Origin: an uncultured bacterium | GTDB lineage: Bacteria > Cyanobacteriota > Vampirovibrionia > Gastranaerophilales > Gastranaerophilaceae | Direction of reading: 5' to 3' | Assembly: GCA_902795965.1 (NCBI GenBank) | Contig: CADBNI010000066.1 | Location: 1 to 48,475 of the forward strand | DNA: 48,475 nt | Part shown: positions 9,390-17,049 of the stretch, in pieces | Layout of the letters: each line of letters starts with the position of its first letter | Numbering within the stretch: the stretch's first letter is position 1 | Program-made: the position numbers and the translations under genes | Notes under the pieces: generated by a model | Seen by the model: only the letters and a program-made list of their open reading frames with translations | Databases searched by the model: none | Told to the model about the DNA's origin: nothing

Positions 9390-10545
9390 TTTTATATTTT
9401 TCGTATTTTTCTTTTATAAACTTATTTTCCGATAACAGAGGCTGATTATCAAATTTTGCTTTAAAAATATTAAGCAGTATTTTTTTAAGCTCTAATTTTG
9501 AATATTCGTTTGCATTTATGTTCAAAATCTCATTCACATCAGGATTGTACTCTTTCAAAATATATCTGATTATATCAACATCACCGCAGTTTCCGAGATT
9601 TGGAAATGTTTTTTCGTTTATATTTGAAAAACCGGGAATTTTATTATAATGATATAATTGCAAAGTTATTACGGAAGCTATGGCAACAACCGCAAGGATA
9701 TCCAAATTGTATAACTCAAGAGGCAACATACAATTCGTTTTAACAACTCCGAAAGGAAGTGATATATCCGATTCATCTCTCGGATGCGGTTTATATATCA
9801 CGTCAAATCCGTTTTCAAGGAGTTTTTTCATTATATCATTTTGATAATCATAAAATTCTTTTTTGCCTAATTTAAACGCTTGCCAATGCCCTCCGCAAAA
9901 TATTACGGTTTTGGAATTATCGGGGATTTCAATATCAAAAGGATATTTCTTCGCTATTTTATCGGCAATTTTTCTAAAATTATTTACATCAGGGTGAATA
10001 ATCGGAATATTTTCCCAGCCGAGGCGATCCAATTTGTCACAATATTTTACGGTAATAAGTTGGGAAATATTTTTGTTATTCTTATTCGGCTGTTCTATCA
10101 AAGACCCGAAACCTTCATCAAAAATTTTGAAAGGGCATTCTTTGTATAAAGGTTGTATATGCTTGAAATAAAGCTCTTTTGTATGGGCATAAACTTCGTC
10201 AATTTTAAACAAATTGTGTTTCATAACAACAAAATACGGACTGTCATTTTTTATCTTATATATTTTTTTAAAATTGTGTAATCTTGCCGTTTTAAGATTT
10301 ATATCAAAGAAATTTTTGTTACCGCTTGACGTATCAATAATCAGAATATCCTCATAATTATCTTTCGGAAGTTCGCTGATAATCGTTAAAACATTTACCA
10401 AAGAAATATTTCCGCTTGACCAAAAAATTCTTCTTTTTATTCGTTTGTTTTTTCGGTTTACGTAAAATAATCTCTCGATTTTAAATATACTGTTTTTATA
10501 AACATCATAAATTATACGTTTTATATAAAATATAAACTTTTTCAT
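9361..10545 (-). CDS. GT52/polysialyltransferase-like glycosyltransferase
   Basis: 394 aa. Two features shared by bacterial sialyltransferase families (GT38, GT52, GT80) are visible: an acidic-Gly motif in FDEGFGSL (about 143-148) and an HP motif in YKPHPRDE (about 247-253), followed by a Ser/Thr-containing segment. I therefore call it a polysialyltransferase/GT52-like enzyme, which would use a CMP-activated sugar on a growing glycan. The ATG at 10545 overlaps the upstream stop in TGATG; a TTG one codon earlier is less likely. No CMP-sugar synthetase is in the window, so the donor (sialic acid, Kdo or another nonulosonate) is unknown. A non-sialic donor is quite possible. Confidence 0.72.
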   Translation of the reverse strand: MKKFIFYIKRIIYDVYKNSIFKIERLFYVNRKNKRIKRRIFWSSGNISLVNVLTIISELPKDNYEDILIIDTSSGNKNFFDINLKTARLHNFKKIYKIKNDSPYFVVMKHNLFKIDEVYAHTKELYFKHIQPLYKECPFKIFDEGFGSLIEQPNKNNKNISQLITVKYCDKLDRLGWENIPIIHPDVNNFRKIADKIAKKYPFDIEIPDNSKTVIFCGGHWQAFKLGKKEFYDYQNDIMKKLLENGFDVIYKPHPRDESDISLPFGVVKTNCMLPLELYNLDILAVVAIASVITLQLYHYNKIPGFSNINEKTFPNLGNCGDVDIIRYILKEYNPDVNEILNINANEYSKLELKKILLNIFKAKFDNQPLLSENKFIKEKYEKYKNEFNSRQKR

Positions 10546-11576
10546 CAAATATCCTTTGTGTTTATGACAGATAAAAACTGTTTAGTCACAACTGTTTTAT
10601 CAAAACGTTTCAAATTCTCACAACCGAGTTTGATTAATTCGTTTCGCCTTTGCGAATTGTTTATTAAATACTCGGTTTTTTCGGCAATACTAAAGGCATC
10701 GGTCTTACAATACTCAGCACCATCGCCTGCGATTTCCCTAAATACGGGAATATCCGAACAAATTAAAGGAACTTTGGATAACTGAGCTTCCAATATAGGA
10801 ATTCCAAATCCTTCATACAAAGAAGGAAATATGTATATCAGCGCATTTTTATACAAATCAATTAAATCATCGTCATTTATATAGCCTGTAAATATTATAT
10901 TTTTATTATTGACGTTAAAATTCTTATCATTACCTTTGCCGACAAAAACTAATTTTATATCGGGATATTTTTCCGAAATCATATTAAAAGCCTCAAAAAG
11001 CCTTGCGGTATTTTTACGTCTGTTAAAAGATGCAACCGATAACAAATATTTACCCTTTTCATAGCATTGAAATATCTCATCACTATGCGAATAAAATTGT
11101 TTTCCGAGTGTATTATAAACAACTTTTATTTTGTTAGGACTGACTTTAAATTGTTGAATAATTTCATTTTTTACCGTATTTGATACCGTTATTATCGTAT
11201 CGGCATTTTTAATTCCGTTTTTAACCGCATAAGCGTAAAGAGTCTCCCAATATTTATTCGGCATATAATCTGAATTGAGCGCGGATAAATCATGAATTAC
11301 GCAAATATATTTTGTACCTTTTCTTTTCACGAAAGGCATAAAAAAGTTTGGAAATAATATTATATCAGGCTTTTCAATTAAAGTTTTGATATATAAAATC
11401 GTGTTAAACCAAAGTAATAAAATATAGTGTTTAAATTTTATATGTCTTGCAACTCGGAATTTTGTCAATTCGTAATTAATATTTTCTTTATTTAAAATCT
11501 CCAAAATCGTTTCCAAAAAAGAACTTATCCCTGTCTTTTCGTAATTAAAAATAAAGTCATCAACCCAAATTTTCAT
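10545..11576 (-). CDS. GT4-type glycosyltransferase
   Basis: 343 aa from the ATG at 11576. A longer reading frame upstream crosses the promoter region and is rejected. The C-terminal GT-B half has the usual GT4 features: VASFNRRKN, VFVGKG, and the donor-binding SLYEGFGIPILEAQ with the E-x7-E pattern. It should transfer a nucleotide-activated sugar to the capsule repeat unit on the cytosolic face. There is no Shine-Dalgarno. An extended -10 (TGCTATTAT on the minus strand) ends 6 nt before the ATG, so the mRNA is probably leaderless. It is the first gene of a co-directional run through Wzx and the aldolase. Confidence 0.85.
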   Translation of the reverse strand: MKIWVDDFIFNYEKTGISSFLETILEILNKENINYELTKFRVARHIKFKHYILLLWFNTILYIKTLIEKPDIILFPNFFMPFVKRKGTKYICVIHDLSALNSDYMPNKYWETLYAYAVKNGIKNADTIITVSNTVKNEIIQQFKVSPNKIKVVYNTLGKQFYSHSDEIFQCYEKGKYLLSVASFNRRKNTARLFEAFNMISEKYPDIKLVFVGKGNDKNFNVNNKNIIFTGYINDDDLIDLYKNALIYIFPSLYEGFGIPILEAQLSKVPLICSDIPVFREIAGDGAEYCKTDAFSIAEKTEYLINNSQRRNELIKLGCENLKRFDKTVVTKQFLSVINTKDI

Positions 11577-11579
11577 ATA

Positions 11580-11608
11580 TTGATAATAGCACAAATACTT
11601 GATATAAT
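11580..11608 (+). promoter_or_regulatory. sigma70-type promoter for the + strand glycosyltransferase (leaderless)
   Basis: TTGATA at 11580-11585, a 17-bp spacer and TATAAT at 11603-11608 form a near-consensus promoter. The ATG at 11616 begins 7 nt after the -10, where transcription would normally initiate, and no ribosome-binding site fits in between. The -35 overlaps the opposing promoter's -10 (11583-11588). Confidence 0.7.
11583..11591 (-). promoter_or_regulatory. extended -10 promoter for the divergent glycosyltransferase (leaderless)
   Basis: On the minus strand TGC-TATTAT (plus positions 11591-11583) matches the TGn extended -10 form. It ends 6 nt before the ATG at 11576. No clear -35 is seen at 17 bp. 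It overlaps the -35 of the + strand promoter, so simultaneous occupancy looks impossible. Confidence 0.5.
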
Positions 11609-11615
11609 CCCAAAT

Positions 11616-12782
11616 ATGACCAAGACTAAAGTTTTGTATTTGGGACACGAATATCCTCTGCCCGCAACACAGGGAGGACAAAAAGGAATTTGGGCAAATT
11701 CACGGGAATTGTTACCGCTCATAAAAAGCACGGGCGGACAATTTATTTATGTAAACGTAAACGTAAAAAATCCCGAACCTTTACCCAAAGAGTTTGAAAA
11801 CCGTTACACCGTAGTCAACGGAAAGCATAAGGGATTTTTTGACAATCTTGACAAATTACGAAATACATTTCTGTCAATTTATCCGCGCGGTTTTGAAAGA
11901 ACTTCGGTAAAACAACTTTTCAAAACAATAAACGAACTAAATCCCGAATTTATTATCGCCGACGGTATAAACTTTTATCCGCTTATCAAAAAACAATATA
12001 AAAAATCCAAAATCATTTATATTGCCAACAATTTTGAAACAGATTTAGCACTTGATTTAGCAAAATTACACAAAGGTTTTGTAAGTTTTTGCTACTATTT
12101 ACAGTATTTGAAAATGAAATTTGCGGAAAAAGATTTGTTTAAAATTGTTGATAAAATTATTTGTATCTCCACCTCCGATTACAAGACTATTTCAAAATTA
12201 CAACCTGAAAAAACACTGCTATGTCCGCATAATATTACACCAAAGTTTGTTGAAAACCGTATATATTCACAATCACTGTTGTTTGCCGGTTCAATTTCAT
12301 TCCCGCCCAATCGTGATGCCGTAAGATATATTTGCGAAGAATTAGCCGAAAAAATTCCCGATATAAAAATTCTTATTACAGGAACAAATAAAAATGACAT
12401 TCCGAAAAAATGGCTAAAAAATAATATTGAATTTTTAGGATTTGTTTCAAACGAAAAATTGGAAGAACTCTATAAAACAACAGGCGGATTTATTTGTCCG
12501 ATAAATTTTGGAAGCGGAATAAAAATAAAGATATTGGAAGCGTTGCAATATAATATGCCGATTTTTGCAACCGAAAAATCTCTTTCAGGGCTGAAATTTA
12601 TTGATATTCCCGCATACATTGATATAAATAATATCGACAAAACGGTTAAAAATATTGAAACCGTATTGTTTGACGAACAAAAATACAATTCCTATTCAAA
12701 CGATATAAAAATAAAAGTTCAATCTTATTACAACGAAAGACGAAACAAGCTCTTAAATTTAATCAGTTCTTTGATACTTTAA
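11616..12782 (+). CDS. GT4-type glycosyltransferase on the opposite strand
   Basis: 388 aa from the ATG at 11616. The GT-B fold is indicated by the N-terminal VLYLGHEYPLPATQGGQ and the C-terminal donor site GSGIKIKILEALQYNMPIF, typical of family 4 transferases. It is the only + strand gene inside an otherwise minus-strand capsule locus. Its 3' end overlaps the Wzy gene by 24 bp tail to tail, and its 5' end is 39 bp from a divergent transferase. Independent transcription from its own promoter is therefore expected. The arrangement suggests later insertion or local inversion. The acceptor sugar is unknown. Confidence 0.85.
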   Translation: MTKTKVLYLGHEYPLPATQGGQKGIWANSRELLPLIKSTGGQFIYVNVNVKNPEPLPKEFENRYTVVNGKHKGFFDNLDKLRNTFLSIYPRGFERTSVKQLFKTINELNPEFIIADGINFYPLIKKQYKKSKIIYIANNFETDLALDLAKLHKGFVSFCYYLQYLKMKFAEKDLFKIVDKIICISTSDYKTISKLQPEKTLLCPHNITPKFVENRIYSQSLLFAGSISFPPNRDAVRYICEELAEKIPDIKILITGTNKNDIPKKWLKNNIEFLGFVSNEKLEELYKTTGGFICPINFGSGIKIKILEALQYNMPIFATEKSLSGLKFIDIPAYIDINNIDKTVKNIETVLFDEQKYNSYSNDIKIKVQSYYNERRNKLLNLISSLIL

Positions 12783-14216
12783 CGTTATATCAATTACATT
12801 GAGTATAAAAGGATTTATTACACCAAGCATAAACCACTCCAAATAATTTGTGAACAAAACTCCCGTATAAAAACTTACACACATCAATGAAATGCAAGAA
12901 ATTGCAAAACCTTTTATAAAAAGATGTTCCGCACCACTGTAATACTTGCAAGCCTTCATTGAATATTCAACCGTTTTTGAAAGAAACAAATAAAACAATA
13001 TCGCCCCGAAAATACCCGATTCACAAAGCAATAAAAATAATATGCTTCCATTTAACGACATTTTGCCGGTAGTTGTATATTTATGAATATTCAAAATTAT
13101 TTCTTCAGAAAAAGGTATCTTCAATGATATTAAATAATCATAAATATGATTTTGAGAATTAACCCACCCGACACCGCAAACAGGATGTGCCAAAAACAGT
13201 TTAAATTCGGCAATATATGAAATAACGCGACTGGCAAGAGAATTTTCAAAAATTACAAATCTGTTAAAATCTTTAAAAGTTTCAAAAAATCTGATTATTC
13301 TGCCCAAAACATCTTTTAACAACTCATTTTCATAAATCAAATCATAAAGCGTATTTTGATTTGTAAATATTAATACGCAAATTAATACGATTATAACAAC
13401 AGTAACAAAAAGTTTTATCGGATGATGGCAAAATTCATATATACTTTTCCAAAAACAGTATAAAAATGTCAAAATAATTGCAAATATCAACCAAATCGGA
13501 GATTTTGTCAGCACAAGACTGACAAACACAAGCGGAAGCATTGTATATTTAAAAAATTTATTTACATAAAAATTTTCAAACACTTTATACTTTGAAAATG
13601 TAAACCCGTAAACAAAAGGTAATGACAAAAATAAAAATTCCGCATACCAACCCGGCTCAAGAAATACACTTGTTGCACGAACTGTTTTGTTATTAACAAA
13701 CAACAATTTCTGATTAAGAATTACCTCATTACAAAAGAATGTATGTATATTTTTAATTAAATTAACATTAAATTTATAACCGACATAAAAAAGAATTCCC
13801 AAACTCATAAAAATAAACAATACGACAAAAAATCCCCTGATTATTTGACGAAGATTAAAATTCTTCGGAAAAACAATCGAAGGCAAAATATACGGTAATA
13901 AAAACAGACAAAAACAGGTTAAAAACATCTTTGAAATATAATACAAAGGATTGTAATACCCTCTTACAACAAGCAACAAGCCGTCCAAAACCAACCACAA
14001 AAGAAAATATATAAGATATTTTAAAGGTGTAAATTTATAAAGCAGTTTAAATTTTGTTGCCAAAATATTCGGATACAAACAGGCAAATAAAGCTATTATC
14101 GGAATTAAAACCACAAAAAATACCATAAACGAAGTTCCAAACACAGGCAATCTCATTGAAGGGAAAAGCATAACAAAAAATAGAATTATAAAAAGATACT
14201 TAAAATCTAATTTCAA
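12759..14216 (-). CDS. O-antigen/capsule polymerase (Wzy-like) membrane protein
   Basis: 485 aa, highly hydrophobic with about 11-12 membrane spans and a large loop in the second half containing AHPVCGVGWVNSQNH, the sort of loop seen in O-antigen ligase/Wzy proteins. It should polymerise repeat units at the periplasmic face. The start codon is TTG at 14216. AGGAAG lies 6 nt upstream and the preceding gene's stop codon sits in the same stretch, which supports this unusual start. The 3' end overlaps the opposing transferase. Wzy sequences diverge strongly, so the call rests on topology and context. Confidence 0.8.
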   Translation of the reverse strand: MKLDFKYLFIILFFVMLFPSMRLPVFGTSFMVFFVVLIPIIALFACLYPNILATKFKLLYKFTPLKYLIYFLLWLVLDGLLLVVRGYYNPLYYISKMFLTCFCLFLLPYILPSIVFPKNFNLRQIIRGFFVVLFIFMSLGILFYVGYKFNVNLIKNIHTFFCNEVILNQKLLFVNNKTVRATSVFLEPGWYAEFLFLSLPFVYGFTFSKYKVFENFYVNKFFKYTMLPLVFVSLVLTKSPIWLIFAIILTFLYCFWKSIYEFCHHPIKLFVTVVIIVLICVLIFTNQNTLYDLIYENELLKDVLGRIIRFFETFKDFNRFVIFENSLASRVISYIAEFKLFLAHPVCGVGWVNSQNHIYDYLISLKIPFSEEIILNIHKYTTTGKMSLNGSILFLLLCESGIFGAILFYLFLSKTVEYSMKACKYYSGAEHLFIKGFAISCISLMCVSFYTGVLFTNYLEWFMLGVINPFILNVIDITLKYQRTD

Positions 14217-14217
14217 A

Positions 14218-15318
14218 TTACACTTCCTGATACACTCTTAACATCTTCTTATTAAATTTTTCTTCGGAAAAATTCTTAACTCTTGCGTTACCTCTATGAA
14301 TCAAATTTTTTGCGATTCTCGGATTTTTAATCAAATATTCAATCTTTTCCGCATAATTTTCCGGAGTAGGGTCAATCATAATACCCGCATCTGCTACGAT
14401 TTCGGGCATAATGGTTTTGTTTGACGTGATTAACGGCAATCCGAAATACATAGCCTCTAATATAGGAATCCCAAAGCCTTCTGCTAATGATGGAAAGACG
14501 AAACAGTCAGCTTGTTCATACAAAGCAGTTAACAAAGTATCATTAACCTTTCCAAATATAAAAACGCAATCTTCAAGATTATATCGCGCAATTTCTCTTT
14601 TCAAAAATAACGTATATTTTGTTTCCCCGCCTACAATATTAAATCTGACATTAATATTTTTCTTCTTTAACATAACAACCGCCTTTATAACGGTATAAAT
14701 ATTTTTGTGTTCAAAATTCGTACCGACAAAAAGCAGGTTATAACAAGAATTTGTTAAGCATTTTGAATAATTTTCGCTATGATGTAACGAATACGAATTA
14801 TAAATCTTTGTAATCCTTTTTGCAGGAACTTTCAACGTATTGATTATTTCAGTGCGTGAAAAATTTGAAACGGTAAGAATTTTTGAAGATAATAACGCAC
14901 ACATTCTGTACATTATTTCAAAATAAATATTTTTTATAAAACTTCTTTTATGAATATTTTTATATTTTATCGGTATCAAATCATGAATTGTAGAAATTAA
15001 CTTACATTTTGGTGCTAAAAACATAAACAAAGGCACGTCAAAATTTATCGAATGAAAAACATCAGCTCTATATTTTTTGATTAAAAACGGAATTTCTATA
15101 TTTTGATAAAATGAAAAGGGTTTTGATTTGGCTTTGACAAATTTTATATTCTTATTATGTTGTAAATATTTTCCGAAATCAAAATTATTCTCGTTAACAA
15201 GCAGTAAAAATCCTTTATCCGAAGAATTCAAAGCTCTCAGTATCATAATCAAATAACTGGAAAAGCCGTTTTTCTTATCTATATGACGAAAGTCAATCAT
15301 AACTCGCCTGCTATTCAT
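14218..15318 (-). CDS. GT4-type glycosyltransferase
   Basis: 366 aa from the ATG at 15318, which has GGAG 6 nt upstream; the in-frame TTG four codons earlier is rejected. The N-terminal domain has VMIDFRHIDKKNGFSSY and STIHDLIPIKY. The C-terminal donor domain has LLFVGTNFEHKN, VFIFGKV and SLAEGFGIPILEAMYFGLP, with the family-4 E-x7-E pattern. It is similar in plan to the transferase at 10545-11576, and both are probably mannosyl- or rhamnosyl-type enzymes. It begins a transcription unit preceded by a 125-bp intergenic region with a hairpin. Confidence 0.87.
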   Translation of the reverse strand: MNSRRVMIDFRHIDKKNGFSSYLIMILRALNSSDKGFLLLVNENNFDFGKYLQHNKNIKFVKAKSKPFSFYQNIEIPFLIKKYRADVFHSINFDVPLFMFLAPKCKLISTIHDLIPIKYKNIHKRSFIKNIYFEIMYRMCALLSSKILTVSNFSRTEIINTLKVPAKRITKIYNSYSLHHSENYSKCLTNSCYNLLFVGTNFEHKNIYTVIKAVVMLKKKNINVRFNIVGGETKYTLFLKREIARYNLEDCVFIFGKVNDTLLTALYEQADCFVFPSLAEGFGIPILEAMYFGLPLITSNKTIMPEIVADAGIMIDPTPENYAEKIEYLIKNPRIAKNLIHRGNARVKNFSEEKFNKKMLRVYQEV

Positions 15319-15360
15319 TAATTGCTCCAAAATGTTTAAAATTATTCCAACACAAACGTG

Positions 15361-15382
15361 AAATATTACATACGTAATATTT
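15361..15382. promoter_or_regulatory. perfect 9-bp inverted repeat in the leader of the downstream capsule genes
   Basis: AAATATTAC (15361-15369) and GTAATATTT (15374-15382) pair perfectly around a 4-nt centre. It lies between a candidate extended -10 (15426-15434) and the ATG at 15318, so it would be in the mRNA leader, or could be an operator. No run of U follows it on the minus strand, so it is unlikely to be a terminator. Confidence 0.4.
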
Positions 15383-15425
15383 CTTTTGAGATACTCTACC
15401 CTTATTTATCTTAATTCCACATTAG

Positions 15426-15434
15426 AATATAACA
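15426..15434 (-). promoter_or_regulatory. candidate extended -10 promoter for the 15318 operon
   Basis: On the minus strand TGT-TATATT (15434-15426) fits TGnTATAAT. It lies just upstream of the end of hddA and would give a leader of about 100 nt containing the 15361-15382 hairpin. No -35 is evident. Confidence 0.35.
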
Positions 15435-15443
15435 CAAAAATAA

Positions 15444-16469
15444 TTAATTGTTAACTGTCCAGCTTTCGGCACCGAGATTTGTAAATCTGAAACGTCTGAA
15501 CTCACCGCCAAGTTTCAGCAATTCTTCCACAACTTTGTATCGGCTGTTATCGGGGCAATAGAACATAAAAAATCCGCCTCCGCCCGCGCCTGATATTTTT
15601 CCGCCCGTAGCTCCCGCTTTTATTGCGGTTTCATAAATATTGTCAATAACGGGATTTGATATCGCAGATGACATCTTCTTTTTGTTTTCCCAACCGTCAT
15701 TTAAAAGTTCACCCATTTTATACATTTGACCCGTCAAAAGAGCCTCCTTCATGTCATAAGACTGTTTTTTCAGCTTATGCATGGCATCAATCGCTTTTTC
15801 ATTTTTATTCTTCGCATTCTGCGCCTGACTTTCAATAATCTTTGCAGACAAACGGCTTGTTCCCGTATAGTAAAGCAAGACATTAAATTCAAGTTCATTA
15901 ATATATTCTTTTTTAATGCGAAGGGGATTTACAAGCACTTTTTCCCCGTTAAATTCCATAAAATTAAACCCGCCGAAAGCAGCAGCATACTGATCCTGAC
16001 GTCCGCCCGCCATTTTCAAATCTTCTCTTTCAATGCTCCAAGCCAATTTTGCCAAATCATATTCGCCCAAAGGAAGATTTAACCATTCCTGAAAAGCCTT
16101 AACAATCGCAACGACAAGAGTGGAGCTTGAGCCTAAACCCGAACCTGCGGGCGCATCAACGTAAGTTGTAAGTTTGAAACTTAAAGGTTTTTTGATAAAA
16201 TCTTTAACAAGTCTGTTATAAACACCTTTCAACAAATCAAATTTTCCGTCAATTTCAAGAAATTCTTTTGAATCAAAAACTCCGTTTTCGCCTCTGTCGG
16301 CGCAGTGAAATTCGATTTTGCCGTCATTTCGGGGTTCTATTGTTGCGTAAGCATACATATTTATGCAGGCATTCAATATGCAGCCTCCAAATTCGTCACA
16401 ATACGGTGAAACATCAGTTCCTCCGCCTGCCAAACCAATTCTCAACGGTGCTTTTGCTCTTATTATCAT
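15444..16469 (-). CDS. hddA: D-glycero-D-manno-heptose 7-phosphate kinase
   Basis: 341 aa GHMP kinase. The N-terminus MIIRAKAPLRIGLAGGGTDV is characteristic of HddA and related sugar kinases, and the ATP loop DAPAGSGLGSSST is at about 103-115. GRQDQYAAAFGG and the C-terminal GATGGKISGAGGGGF complete the fold. It phosphorylates heptose 7-phosphate at C1 to the 1,7-bisphosphate for GDP-activated D,D-heptose. The ATG at 16469 overlaps the gmhA stop in TAATG and has GGAGG upstream; the longer frame upstream is rejected. Flanking gmhA and the hddC-gmhB fusion fix the pathway. Confidence 0.93.
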   Translation of the reverse strand: MIIRAKAPLRIGLAGGGTDVSPYCDEFGGCILNACINMYAYATIEPRNDGKIEFHCADRGENGVFDSKEFLEIDGKFDLLKGVYNRLVKDFIKKPLSFKLTTYVDAPAGSGLGSSSTLVVAIVKAFQEWLNLPLGEYDLAKLAWSIEREDLKMAGGRQDQYAAAFGGFNFMEFNGEKVLVNPLRIKKEYINELEFNVLLYYTGTSRLSAKIIESQAQNAKNKNEKAIDAMHKLKKQSYDMKEALLTGQMYKMGELLNDGWENKKKMSSAISNPVIDNIYETAIKAGATGGKISGAGGGGFFMFYCPDNSRYKVVEELLKLGGEFRRFRFTNLGAESWTVNN

Positions 16470-17047
16470 TATTTTTGCCCTCCAAACACAGCTTCTTCCA
16501 CAATAGCACAAATAATATGCCCTATCATAATGTGCGACTCCTGAATTGTCGGAGTGGAAGATGACGGAACATGAATTATATAATCACATAAATTATCCAT
16601 GGCACATTCTTTTTCGCCAACAAGCCCTACGGCTACAATCCCTTTTTTCTTTGCTTCTTCAAGTGCTAAAACAATATTTTTGGAATTTCCTGAAGTCGAT
16701 ATTCCGATAAAAATATCACCTTCATTCCCGTTAGCCTGAACCTGTCTTGAAAAAGATTTTTCATAACCGTAGTCGTTTCCTATTGCAGTCAGAATTGATG
16801 TATCAGTTGCAAGAGAAAACGCACTCAAACCGGGTCTGTCAAAAAAGAATTTTGAAACAAGTTCACCCGCAATATGCTGAGCATCACCCGCCGAACCGCC
16901 GTTTCCCGCAGTCAAAACTTTTTTACCTTTTTTGTAAGCATTAACAATTTCATCAGCTATTTTTTGAATTGTCGATAATATCTTTTCATCATTTAAAATT
17001 TTGGTTTTTGTATCTATTGACGCTTGAATATAATTTTTAATATCCAT
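16469..17047 (-). CDS. gmhA: sedoheptulose 7-phosphate isomerase
   Basis: 192 aa, the normal GmhA length. The SIS-domain motifs are complete: TAGNGGSAGDAQHIAGEL (about 45-62), ATDTSILTAIGNDYG, GISTSGNS and the late TPTIQESHIMIGH with the zinc-ligand His. It converts sedoheptulose 7-phosphate to D-glycero-D-manno-heptose 7-phosphate, the first step of heptose activation. GAGG precedes the ATG, which starts 2 nt after the fusion gene ends. It lies in the middle of the three-gene heptose block, transcribed together with hddA. Confidence 0.95.
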   Translation of the reverse strand: MDIKNYIQASIDTKTKILNDEKILSTIQKIADEIVNAYKKGKKVLTAGNGGSAGDAQHIAGELVSKFFFDRPGLSAFSLATDTSILTAIGNDYGYEKSFSRQVQANGNEGDIFIGISTSGNSKNIVLALEEAKKKGIVAVGLVGEKECAMDNLCDYIIHVPSSSTPTIQESHIMIGHIICAIVEEAVFGGQK

Positions 17048-17049
17048 TT

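Noticed and set aside
10545-11681. Longer start for the minus glycosyltransferase
   Set aside because: The extra 35 codons run through the divergent promoter and the opposing gene's start; the GT fold begins at the 11576 ATG.
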